Below are positions 1 to 6,281 of a stretch of DNA of 64,000 bases, in pieces. Each line of letters begins with the position of its first letter. Positions within the stretch are counted from its first letter, which is position 1. Source of the DNA: Chengkuizengella sediminis (lineage in GTDB: Bacteria; Bacillota; Bacilli; Paenibacillales; KCTC-33759); the NCBI RefSeq assembly GCF_010078385.1, contig NZ_SIJC01000001.1, forward strand, positions 496,001 to 560,000, read 5' to 3'. The notes under the pieces were generated by a model, which was given only the letters and a program-made list of their open reading frames with translations, ran no database searches and had not been told where the DNA came from. The position numbers and the translations under genes are program-made.

Positions 1-1
1 G

Positions 2-520
2 ATGGATGCAAAAGGAGATTATAGTTTTATCGAGATATTCTTAACGATTTCAGATGGTGATAAGATTGATTCAAAATATATGGATAGCATTCAAAAAATA
101 TTACTTTCAGAAGTTGCTTCTTTAGATCAAACAAACAAATTCCATCCGTCACAACTTGTCAAAAGAATTGATGCTTCAGTGATGATATATAAAGCAATAA
201 AATTCGTAGAAAATAATCATTCAGAGGATGAACCGCCTTTTGAAATACCTGCACCCATCCCGGATGAAGAAGTGACCTTTAAAGTTGAGAAAATGAATGA
301 GGAAGTGAGCAAAGTCACTTTATCATGGGGAGAAAAACCAAATTCAGGCTACTCCATAGAAATTACATCGGTCGATTTTATCAATAAAGAAGCTGTAATT
401 CATTATCAACTTCATTATCCTGTTGAAGGTATGATGTATGCTATGGTGATTACTGAACCTAAAGCAGAAACTTATATTTCTAATTCATTAACACCTAGTA
501 TTCAACAATTAAAACAATAA
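2..520 (+). CDS. PrcB C-terminal-domain protein, possibly 5'-truncated by the window edge
   Basis: The last ~80 residues (GYSIEI near residue 117, then alternating beta-strand pattern ending in MVITEPKAETYI) resemble the PrcB C-terminal domain found in Treponema protease-complex subunit PrcB and in many uncharacterised Bacillales proteins. The N-terminal half is acidic and unassigned. The first in-frame ATG is at base 2, so I cannot see a ribosome site, and the real start may lie outside the window; no signal peptide is visible in what remains. A clear terminator follows 35 bases after the stop. Function is unknown. The domain call rests on the characteristic GYS motif and overall strand pattern, so it is fairly but not fully secure. 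Confidence 0.7.
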   Translation: MDAKGDYSFIEIFLTISDGDKIDSKYMDSIQKILLSEVASLDQTNKFHPSQLVKRIDASVMIYKAIKFVENNHSEDEPPFEIPAPIPDEEVTFKVEKMNEEVSKVTLSWGEKPNSGYSIEITSVDFINKEAVIHYQLHYPVEGMMYAMVITEPKAETYISNSLTPSIQQLKQ

Positions 521-554
521 TGTTGTTCAAGTTCTGAACGTAATCGATTTACAT

Positions 555-612
555 AAACAACTCCTTTCATTGTCTCAAAACAAAGTGATGGGGAGTTGTT
601 TATTCTTTTTTT
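555..612 (+). terminator. Rho-independent terminator after the PrcB-domain gene
   Basis: AAACAACTCC (555-564) pairs with GGAGTTGTTT (592-601), with further imperfect pairing inside the loop, followed by a T-rich run from 599. It is placed just after the stop codon at 520. Confidence 0.85.
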
Positions 613-743
613 AATAAAAATATATGACACCAAATACGATTTCAAATTTATTTCGAGCTAAATAAGCAGCTTTAATGTTCCCTGGAATAGCAATTGTGAT
701 AAAAACCAACAATTTGAGAAATAGTAATACTATGAAGTTTGCA

Positions 744-795
744 AATAAAAAACTCCCCTCTACCTACCTCTATGGATAGAAACAAGGGAGTTTTA
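744..795 (-). terminator. Terminator of the tRNA cluster
   Basis: On the minus strand AAAACTCCC (from 794 down) pairs with GGGAGTTTT, and the 3' arm runs into TTTTATTT (746-743 region). It lies directly downstream of the tRNA-Leu 3' end. Confidence 0.85.
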
Positions 796-797
796 AA

Positions 798-886
798 TGG
801 TGCCGAGGACCGGAGTCGAACCGGTACGGTAGTCACCTACCGCAGGATTTTAAGTCCTGTGCGTCTGCCAATTCCGCCACCCCGGC
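798..886 (-). tRNA. tRNA-Leu (anticodon UAA)
   Basis: Read on the minus strand, the gene starts GCCGGGG and ends CCTCGGC-A plus an encoded CCA (798-800). The acceptor stem pairs in seven positions. The anticodon stem-loop is CAGGA-CTTAAAA-TCCTG, giving anticodon TAA. A long variable arm (GCGGTAGGTGACTACCGT) marks a class II tRNA, as expected for leucine. It is last of three tRNA genes, 11 bases after tRNA-Ile2. Confidence 0.96.
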
Positions 887-897
887 ACATTTTTAGT

Positions 898-974
898 TGG
901 TGGGCCTTGAGGGACTCGAACCCCCGACCAATCGGTTATGAGCCGATTGCTCTGACCAACTGAGCTAAAGGCCC
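898..974 (-). tRNA. tRNA with CAU anticodon, probably tRNA-Ile2 (lysidine-modified)
   Basis: Minus-strand gene beginning GGGCCTT and ending AAGGCCC-A-CCA, with CCA encoded. The anticodon loop is CTCATAA (anticodon CAU). The stem lacks the three G-C pairs of an initiator and the acceptor stem is fully paired, so it is not fMet. The CTCATAA loop resembles tRNA-Ile2 species whose C34 is converted to lysidine by TilS. Elongator tRNA-Met is the alternative. Confidence 0.85.
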
Positions 975-979
975 AAACT

Positions 980-1056
<77 letters not shown>

Positions 1057-1097
1057 TTGTTAGCTTGTTTAAAACTTGTATAACAGCGACAAGAGTA

Positions 1098-1126
1098 ATC
1101 ATACACAATGCTAAAAACAAAGTCAA
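1098..1126 (-). promoter_or_regulatory. sigma-A promoter of the tRNA cluster
   Basis: Minus strand: TTGACT (1126-1121), 17-base spacer, TATGAT (1103-1098), ending about 40 bases upstream of the tRNA-fMet 5' end. This is a strong stable-RNA-type promoter by spacing and hexamers. Confidence 0.85.
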
Positions 1127-1172
1127 GGATTTTTTTATAATCTATATTTTCATAATGTTTAGAAAATTTAAT

Positions 1173-1337
1173 TCATATGATATATCGCACACCATACCTA
1201 CCTTTTAGCGATCTAAAAACCTCAACTTCCATTGGATATTCAAAGCCGTATACCCACCAATCTTCCTCCATTCTTTTAGCTAAACATCCCGCTTGAAATT
1301 TGGAATCATACAATTTCACACAGTAAATCCATTTCAT
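1173..1337 (-). CDS. Small unrecognised protein, 54 residues
   Basis: An ATG at 1337 on the minus strand is preceded by a GAGGTGAGG ribosome site (1348-1340) at ideal spacing. It opens a 54-residue frame ending TGA at 1173. The protein starts MKWIYCVKLYDSKF and contains aromatic-rich EEDWWVYGFEYPMEVEVF; it has two cysteines, no signal peptide and no membrane segment. The beta-rich, tryptophan-rich composition looks like a real small protein rather than random frame. It sits alone between the tRNA promoter and yutG. I do not recognise a family and propose no function. Confidence 0.6.
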   Translation of the reverse strand: MKWIYCVKLYDSKFQAGCLAKRMEEDWWVYGFEYPMEVEVFRSLKGRYGVRYII

Positions 1338-1350
1338 ATCCTCACCTCAT

Positions 1351-1369
1351 AAACTATATACGATAGTTT
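1351..1369. promoter_or_regulatory. Palindrome upstream of the 54-residue ORF
   Basis: AAACTAT-ATACG-ATAGTTT is a perfect 7-base inverted repeat around 5 bases, immediately upstream of the ribosome site of the small ORF at 1337. The placement suits an operator or a small leader hairpin; there is no direct evidence for either. Confidence 0.35.
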
Positions 1370-1498
1370 TAGATTAACCGATTTTGGCACATTTATTTAA
1401 ACTAAATGTTTTTTTATCAGATTTTATGATTTGCATTGGATTTACTTTGCATTGTTATTCTAAATAACATAAGGGTAAACTAACTTGGAGAAAAGCTT

Positions 1499-1537
1499 AA
1501 CAGCCCGTTTTTATAATGAAAGGACATACGGACTGTT
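1499..1537 (-). terminator. Hairpin downstream of yutG, weak terminator
   Basis: AACAGTCCGT (1537-1528 on the minus strand) pairs with ACGGGCTGTT (1508-1499), allowing one G-U pair. The run after it is only moderately T-rich (AAGCTTTTC), so termination is plausible but not strong. Confidence 0.45.
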
Positions 1538-1578
1538 ATATAATATGAAGGTTAACATCAGCACTAAGTAGAATAATA

Positions 1579-2097
1579 TTATGATTCAGCTTGTTGCTCT
1601 TCCTCATCACGATATCGATGAGCAAGTCGACTAGATGCTGATGCGGCAATACTAGCCACTAAATCATCTAAAAAAGTATGGATACCATTGTTTCTTTTCG
1701 TATCTAGCTTTTTAATAATTCCTATTTTATTTTTGTCTAAATGTCCAAATGTTGTTAATGCAATACTGCCATATGCATACACTGAACCAATCGCTAACGT
1801 TTCATCACAACCAAATAAACCCTCGTCTGTTTCAATAAGTGACTGCAGTGGTTCAGATAACATCCCTTTTTCACATAAAACATCAATCTCAATCCCAACC
1901 AAAACGGCATGTTGAACTTCTCTTTTCTCTAATACGGCCTCGACACTTTCTATGCAATCGTCCATATGCAAATCCTCATGATAAGCTGACTGCATCTCAT
2001 ATACAATAAAAGCGATATCCTCTATTTTAACTCCACGCTGATTCAGTTTTTCAAAAACTGCAGCTCGAACTTCTTTACTGTGTACTTGTCTTTTCAT
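1579..2097 (-). CDS. yutG: YutG-type phosphatidylglycerophosphatase A-like protein
   Basis: 172 residues, matching the length and pattern of Bacillus YutG, a member of the PgpA superfamily. Diagnostic stretches are the N-terminal RGVKIEDIAFIVYEMQ, the central AVLVGIEIDVLCEKG and the C-terminal TFLDDLVASIAAS. YutG has been linked to dephosphorylation of phosphatidylglycerophosphate to phosphatidylglycerol. Unlike Gram-negative PgpA it has no clear multiple membrane spans, as here. Start ATG at 2097 follows AGGGAGGGG at good spacing. It is transcribed divergently from yjcG from its own extended -10 promoter. Confidence 0.85.
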   Translation of the reverse strand: MKRQVHSKEVRAAVFEKLNQRGVKIEDIAFIVYEMQSAYHEDLHMDDCIESVEAVLEKREVQHAVLVGIEIDVLCEKGMLSEPLQSLIETDEGLFGCDETLAIGSVYAYGSIALTTFGHLDKNKIGIIKKLDTKRNNGIHTFLDDLVASIAASASSRLAHRYRDEEEQQAES

Positions 2098-2127
2098 TTT
2101 AAACCCCTCCCTTGAAAAGATTTCTAT

Positions 2128-2136
2128 ATTATATCA
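2128..2136 (-). promoter_or_regulatory. Extended -10 promoter for yutG
   Basis: On the minus strand TGA-TATAAT (2136-2128) gives an extended -10 (TGN plus perfect TATAAT) about 30 bases before the yutG ATG. No good -35 is seen at 17 bases, consistent with an extended -10 promoter. Confidence 0.55.
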
Positions 2137-2155
2137 TATCTTCACAAAATAGCCC

Positions 2156-2184
2156 TTATTAAAATGGATAAAAACAGCTATAAT
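2156..2184 (+). promoter_or_regulatory. Candidate promoter for yjcG
   Basis: TTATTA (2156-2161), 17-base spacer, TATAAT (2179-2184), about 95 bases upstream of the yjcG start. The -10 is perfect, the -35 weak. Confidence 0.5.
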
Positions 2185-2278
2185 AGAATTAGATAGTAAT
2201 AAGATACGTTATCATATGCAGCGTGTTCATTTTTCTTGCAAAACTCCTGTAGTCAAATTTAATAAGGAGGTATTTATT

Positions 2279-2797
2279 ATGAATTTCGGAATTGTAGTAT
2301 TTCCAAGTAAAGAGATTCAAGATTTTTCTAACTCTCATCGTATGAGGTATGACCCACATTATAAACTTTTACCTCCTCATATTACCATCAAAAAACTTGA
2401 ATCATTTGATGAACAAAAAATGGATGAAATTGCAGCTCATCTTGAGCATGTCACTTCTAACTTGTCACCATTTGAAATCACATTTAATCGAGTATCCAAC
2501 TTTTTCCCATTAAGTAATGTGATTTACCTTGCACTTGAGGAGACGAACAGAATAACAAATTTATATGAAAGTATTAACGAGGGAATGTTACAAGAAGAAC
2601 ATCCTCAATACCCTTTCACACCTCATCTGACAATTGGGCAAAATTTAAATGAAGACGAAATGTTTGATATTTTTGCAAACTTAAAAAACCAAAATATACA
2701 CTACCGTATGAAAGTGGATCGTGTTCATTTGCTTTATCAGCTTGAGAACGAAGTATGGACTGCATACCAAAGTTTCGTATTAAAAGAAGAACATTAA
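2279..2797 (+). CDS. yjcG: YjcG-type 2H phosphoesterase (2'-5' RNA ligase superfamily)
   Basis: 172 residues from the ATG at 2279, preceded by AATAAGGAGG at 8 bases. A 21-codon in-frame extension upstream lacks a ribosome site, so I reject it. The two signature HxT motifs of the 2H phosphoesterase fold are visible: PPHITIK (about residue 38) and TPHLTIG (about residue 121). This family acts on 2'-5' or cyclic phosphate bonds in RNA or nucleotides; YjcG itself has no settled substrate. A terminator follows 35 bases after the stop, so it is probably a single-gene transcript. Confidence 0.9.
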   Translation: MNFGIVVFPSKEIQDFSNSHRMRYDPHYKLLPPHITIKKLESFDEQKMDEIAAHLEHVTSNLSPFEITFNRVSNFFPLSNVIYLALEETNRITNLYESINEGMLQEEHPQYPFTPHLTIGQNLNEDEMFDIFANLKNQNIHYRMKVDRVHLLYQLENEVWTAYQSFVLKEEH

Positions 2798-2831
2798 ATT
2801 CATAAGAATAAAAGTGTCAAATGATCATAAA

Positions 2832-2878
2832 AATGCTTACTTCATGTGTGTGAAAACATGGAGTAGGTATTTTTTTAT
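2832..2878 (+). terminator. Terminator after yjcG
   Basis: TACTTCATGT (about 2838-2847) pairs with ACATGGAGTA (about 2856-2865), one G-U pair, followed by GGTATTTTTTTATTT. Confidence 0.7.
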
Positions 2879-2905
2879 TTTGAATCTAATAAACGATTTT
2901 ATCGG

Positions 2906-3001
2906 ATGGAGCTTAAGATGAGTGGTGAACAATTTGGAATTTTAGTTGAAGGAGATCTAGGTAAATTAACTTTTCAAGGGTCTCGTTATAAAGGGTTTTA
3001 A
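2906..3001 (+). other. Short open frame, possible gene remnant
   Basis: A 31-codon frame (MELKMSGEQFGILVEGDLGKL...) ends at 3001. The frame is also open upstream into the yjcG terminator, and no ribosome site precedes the ATG. The residue mix (FGILVEGDLGKLTFQGSRYKGF) looks protein-like, so it may be the 3' end of a lost gene. I cannot assign a family. Confidence 0.2.
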
Positions 3002-3023
3002 AGAATTGTAAATTGACTATAAT

Positions 3024-3064
3024 AACAAACCTCCTGCCATGAACAAAGGTGTAGGAGGTTTGTT
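3024..3064. terminator. Terminator downstream of the OhrR-like gene
   Basis: AACAAACCTCCT (3024-3035) is a perfect complement of AGGAGGTTTGTT (3053-3064). It lies just beyond the minus-strand regulator stop at 3082. The flanking runs are only moderately T-rich on either strand. Confidence 0.65.
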
Positions 3065-3081
3065 TAAATATTTTAAAGTAA

Positions 3082-3522
3082 TTACGACTCAGCTGCTTCT
3101 AAAATTTTACTTAATAAATCACGATTTTCATCTAGTTTTTTTTGAAATTCTTTTGGAGAAAGTCCAATTTTCTCCGCCAAACAAACTGGTATTTTTTCTG
3201 CTTTTTCTCTCAAATCCAAGCCTTTTGATGTTAAACTTACCAGCACTTTTCGTTCATCATCTTTAGAACGTTCACGTTTTACAATATCAGCCTCTTCCAT
3301 TCTCTTTAACAGTGGGGTTAAAGTTCCTGAATCTAATAAAAGATGTTCCCCTAGCTGTTTTACTGTCAGTTCGTTTTGTTCCCATAAAACAAGCAATACT
3401 AAATATTGAGGGTATGTTACATCCATATCCTTTAAAAATAAATTATACAATTTTGTAAATTCCTTAGACAATGCATAGATAGAAAAACATAATTGATTTT
3501 CTATCTTTAATTGTTCATCCAT
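3082..3522 (-). CDS. MarR-family peroxide sensor of the OhrR type
   Basis: 146 residues from the ATG at 3522 (ribosome site AGGTAGGTG); a TTG two codons upstream is less well spaced. The N-terminal IENQLCFSIYALSK matches the OhrR signature, with the single reactive cysteine at residue 12, followed by YPQYLVLLVLWE and the winged-helix stretch LLLDSGTLTPLLKRMEEADIVKRERSKDDER. OhrR-type repressors are inactivated when this cysteine is oxidised by organic hydroperoxides. The divergent neighbour is a flavin-dependent oxidoreductase rather than the usual ohr peroxidase. The sensor call is strong; the inducer is inferred from family knowledge. Confidence 0.88.
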   Translation of the reverse strand: MDEQLKIENQLCFSIYALSKEFTKLYNLFLKDMDVTYPQYLVLLVLWEQNELTVKQLGEHLLLDSGTLTPLLKRMEEADIVKRERSKDDERKVLVSLTSKGLDLREKAEKIPVCLAEKIGLSPKEFQKKLDENRDLLSKILEAAES

Positions 3523-3556
3523 CAATATTCACCTACCTGCTTCTGTTATCAATGAA

Positions 3557-3585
3557 ATCATATCGTGACCAAGTTCAAATGTAAA
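3557..3585 (-). promoter_or_regulatory. Promoter of the OhrR-like gene
   Basis: Minus strand TTTACA (3585-3580), 17-base spacer, TATGAT (3562-3557), with the gene start 35 bases downstream. An 8-base palindrome ACCTAGGT overlaps the upstream edge. Confidence 0.7.
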
Positions 3586-3620
3586 CCTAGGTATCCTTAT
3601 ATTGAACAAATTAATTTACT

Positions 3621-3649
3621 TTGACAGCAAACAAATCCTATGTTAAATT
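3621..3649 (+). promoter_or_regulatory. Promoter of the luciferase-like oxidoreductase gene
   Basis: Perfect TTGACA (3621-3626), 17-base spacer, TAAATT (3644-3649). The palindromic operator begins 3 bases after the -10. Confidence 0.8.
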
Positions 3650-3651
3650 TT

Positions 3652-3665
3652 AATTGTGCACAATT
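3652..3665. promoter_or_regulatory. OhrR/MarR-type operator
   Basis: AATTGTGCACAATT is a perfect 14-base palindrome covering the expected transcription start of the + strand oxidoreductase gene. Its ACAATT/AATTGT half-sites match those of known OhrR operators (TACAATT-AATTGTA type). A related A+T-rich half-site (TATACAAAATT) follows at about 3669. Binding by the adjacent regulator would block transcription. This is inference from sequence and position. Confidence 0.7.
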
Positions 3666-3743
3666 TAATTATACAAAATTTATAAAATAAAATCTAGTCT
3701 ATTCTCTAATTGAACCACTAATCATTAGAAAAGAGGAGTAAAT

Positions 3744-4748
3744 ATGATAAAATTAAGTGTTCTGGATCAATCCCCCGTTTCTGAAGGAAGCAATCCACAA
3801 GAAGCTCTAAAAAACACAGTAAAGTTAGCTCAACAAACAGAAAAATTAGGTTATCATCGTTTTTGGGTAGCAGAACACCATCATACTGAAGCATTAGCAG
3901 GTTCATCTCCAGAAATATTAATAGCACACTTGGCTGCAAACACTTCAAAAATAAAAATAGGTTCAGGTGGGGTCATGTTACCTCATTATAGCTCTTACAA
4001 AGTTGCTGAGAACTTTCAATTATTAGAATCACTTCATCCAAATCGCATCGATTTAGGTGTAGGTCGGGCTCCAGGTGGTATGCCATTATCTACAATTGCT
4101 TTACAGGAGGGAAAAAAAAGAGCTGTTCATCAGTTTCCTGAACAAATAGATGATTTATTAGCTTACATTCATGATGATTTAGATGAAAAACATCAATTAG
4201 CTGGTTTAAAAGCAACACCTTTAAGTCCAACAGCACCAGAACTTTGGATGTTAGGTTCAAGTGGCGATAGTGCAGTTTTAGCAGCAAATAAAGGGTTGCC
4301 ATATACATTTGCACATTTTATAAATGGACAAGGTGGATCACAGTATGTAGATCATTATAAACACACTTTTAAATCGTCCAAATATCTAAATAAGCCAAAA
4401 AACATTGTAGCTATTTTTGTAATTTGTGCAGAAAGTGATGAAAAAGCAGAACGAATTGCAAAAAGTTTAGATTTATCCTTGTTGTTGATTGAAAAAGGGG
4501 GGCAAACAAGAAAGGGAATTCCAAGTATAGAAACAGCAGAATCATACCCTTACAGTGAATTTGATTTAGAAAGAATCCGTCAAAATAGAAAACGAATGAT
4601 TGTGGGTTCACAAGATTCAGTGACTCATCAACTGCTTCAGTTAAGAGATCAATATGGTACAGATGAATTAATGGTAGTCACCATTACTCATGACTTTGAA
4701 GATAAACTGCGATCTTATGAATTACTTGCAGAAGCATTTAGATTATAA
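3744..4748 (+). CDS. LLM-class (luciferase-like) flavin-dependent oxidoreductase
   Basis: 334 residues, the usual length for the single-component luciferase-like subgroup related to MsnO8/YhbW. Visible family landmarks are LSVLDQSPVSEG at the N-terminus, the GYHRFWVAEHHHTEALAGSSPE segment (residues 36-57), IGSGGVMLPHYSSYKVAENF, and LGVGRAPGG. These proteins use FMNH2 from a reductase to oxidise small molecules; the substrate cannot be read from sequence. Start ATG at 3744 follows AAAGAGGAG. It is transcribed divergently from an OhrR-type regulator and carries an OhrR-like operator on its promoter. A role in oxidative or electrophile stress is therefore inferred. Confidence 0.88.
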   Translation: MIKLSVLDQSPVSEGSNPQEALKNTVKLAQQTEKLGYHRFWVAEHHHTEALAGSSPEILIAHLAANTSKIKIGSGGVMLPHYSSYKVAENFQLLESLHPNRIDLGVGRAPGGMPLSTIALQEGKKRAVHQFPEQIDDLLAYIHDDLDEKHQLAGLKATPLSPTAPELWMLGSSGDSAVLAANKGLPYTFAHFINGQGGSQYVDHYKHTFKSSKYLNKPKNIVAIFVICAESDEKAERIAKSLDLSLLLIEKGGQTRKGIPSIETAESYPYSEFDLERIRQNRKRMIVGSQDSVTHQLLQLRDQYGTDELMVVTITHDFEDKLRSYELLAEAFRL

Positions 4749-4792
4749 ATAATAAATGTATCCCTGCTCCTTTTAAACTAATCTGAAAGAAA

Positions 4793-4842
4793 TAAAATTA
4801 AAAAAAACGGCATGCCATTTTTTGATATCCATGCATGCCGTT
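4793..4842 (-). terminator. Terminator of the pyr operon
   Basis: On the minus strand AAACGGCATGC (4842-4832) pairs with GCATGCCGTTT (4814-4804), followed by a run of eight T and further T-rich sequence. It is 34 bases past the pyrE stop; the plus-strand side lacks a T tract. Confidence 0.92.
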
Positions 4843-4875
4843 TCTGCTAACTTATACTATAAATTAAATATCTCT

Positions 4876-5514
4876 TTAGTCTACCATATACTCATCAGGA
4901 TTGTGGCGCCAAGATTGAAGTAATTCTAAATCTTCACTATCCACTTTGCCCATGTCTGAAGCTATTTGAATGAGTGCAGTATAGTTTGATAAGGTATGCA
5001 ATTGAATATTTTCTTCAACAAAAGCGTTCGATGCCTTTTCAAATTGATAAGTAAATATGGCTATAACCGCCTGCACATATCCCCCCGCTTCTTCTACTGC
5101 TTTTGCAGCTCTTAATGAACTGCCTCCAGTAGAAATTAAATCTTCGATCACAACTACTTTTTGATCAGGTTTTAAAAGACCTTCAATCTGATTTTTCTTT
5201 CCATGACCTTTTGCTTTATCACGAATATAAATCATAGGTAGTCCTAACTTATCTGCTACCCAAGCTGCATGTGGAATACCTGCAGTTGATGTACCAGCGA
5301 TAACTTCAACATCTGAATATTTTTCCTTGATGACTTTCACAAATCCTTCAGCAATACTATTTCTAATATGAGGATATGACATGGTTAAACGGTTATCACA
5401 ATAAATAGGAGACAACAAACCTGAAGACCATGTAAAAGGATCCTTTGGTTGAAGGTTCACTGCACCAATGTCCAATAGAGATTGTGCAATTTGATTTGCT
5501 AGCTGAGAATTCAT
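4876..5514 (-). CDS. pyrE: Orotate phosphoribosyltransferase
   Basis: 212 residues, normal for PyrE. It transfers ribose-5-phosphate from PRPP to orotate to give OMP, the fifth step of UMP synthesis. The PRPP-binding signature VVVIEDLISTGGSSLRAA lies near residue 120, and the family N-terminal pattern ALLDIGAVNLQP.DPFTWSSGLLSPIYCDNR is clear. It is the last gene of the pyr operon, starting 3 bases after pyrF, so the two are probably translationally coupled. A strong terminator follows. Confidence 0.97.
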   Translation of the reverse strand: MNSQLANQIAQSLLDIGAVNLQPKDPFTWSSGLLSPIYCDNRLTMSYPHIRNSIAEGFVKVIKEKYSDVEVIAGTSTAGIPHAAWVADKLGLPMIYIRDKAKGHGKKNQIEGLLKPDQKVVVIEDLISTGGSSLRAAKAVEEAGGYVQAVIAIFTYQFEKASNAFVEENIQLHTLSNYTALIQIASDMGKVDSEDLELLQSWRHNPDEYMVD

Positions 5515-5517
5515 AAA

Positions 5518-6240
5518 TTATTTCAACTCCTCTATAATACTTTCAACTGACTTACGTGGATCATCAGAAGCCGTAATGGGTCTTCCAATCACAATGTAAT
5601 CTGTACCTTGCTTAAATGCTTCCTTTGGTGTCATGATTCTAGATTGATCCCCTGCATTTGAGCCTATTGGACGAATACCTGGGGTCACTGTTACAAAATT
5701 TGTTCCGTTTTGCTCTTTTATGTTCTTAACTTCTAAAGGAGATGCTACGACTCCATCTAAACCTGCGCTCTGTGCTAACTTAGCATATTGCAATACAGAG
5801 TCCTCAACTGTTCCAGTAATCCCAATCTCTTCGTTTAAGGTAGTTACATTTGTACTTGTAAGTTGTGTTACACCGATCACCAATGGTTTAGGATTAGAAT
5901 GATTTGCAGCTTGATCCACTCCTTCGAGTGCACTTTCCATCATTTTTTTCCCACCTGCAGCATGAACATTAAACATATCTACACCAAGTCGAGTAATGCT
6001 AGCTGCTCCACCCTTCACTGTATTTGGTATATCATGCATTTTCAAATCTAAAAAAACTTTATAACCTTGTTCTTTTAATTTCAAAACAAAGGATGGGCCA
6101 GCAGCATAAAACAGTTGCATTCCCACCTTCAAATAACAAGGAATACCTTTTAATTGATTTAATAACGATTGGGCTTCATCAGCTGTAGCATAATCCATAG
6201 CTACGATCATTCTTCCTATGAAATCTTCCGTTCTCCCCAA
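5518..6240 (-). CDS. pyrF: Orotidine-5'-phosphate decarboxylase
   Basis: 240 residues, converting OMP to UMP. The catalytic signature LDLKMHDIPNTV (about residue 65) and the phosphate-loop sequence TPGIRP near residue 186, followed by DYIVIGRPIT, are present. The start is taken as a TTG at 6240, preceded by AGAGG at about 9 bases; the next in-frame ATG (residue 11) has a poorly spaced site and would begin right at the first beta strand. It lies between carB and pyrE. No pyrK or pyrD gene intervenes, unlike the B. subtilis order. Confidence 0.95.
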   Translation of the reverse strand: MGRTEDFIGRMIVAMDYATADEAQSLLNQLKGIPCYLKVGMQLFYAAGPSFVLKLKEQGYKVFLDLKMHDIPNTVKGGAASITRLGVDMFNVHAAGGKKMMESALEGVDQAANHSNPKPLVIGVTQLTSTNVTTLNEEIGITGTVEDSVLQYAKLAQSAGLDGVVASPLEVKNIKEQNGTNFVTVTPGIRPIGSNAGDQSRIMTPKEAFKQGTDYIVIGRPITASDDPRKSVESIIEELK

Positions 6241-6281
6241 ATCATCGACCTCTCTTTTACAAGATTTAAGTTGTTTTAAAT

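Noticed and set aside
739..963. Plus-strand 74-codon frame across the tRNA genes
   Set aside because: It is the antisense of tRNA-Leu and tRNA-Ile2 and has no ribosome site; the proline/arginine-rich product is a by-product of tRNA sequence.
3621..3665. Possibility that the palindrome is a simple terminator hairpin
   Set aside because: It overlaps the inferred start point of a promoter, has no T tract suited to termination, and matches OhrR operator half-sites.
6197..6240. Alternative pyrF start at an internal ATG (residue 11)
   Set aside because: Its AGGA is only 3 bases from the ATG and the shortened protein would start at the first beta strand; the TTG at 6240 has a better site.
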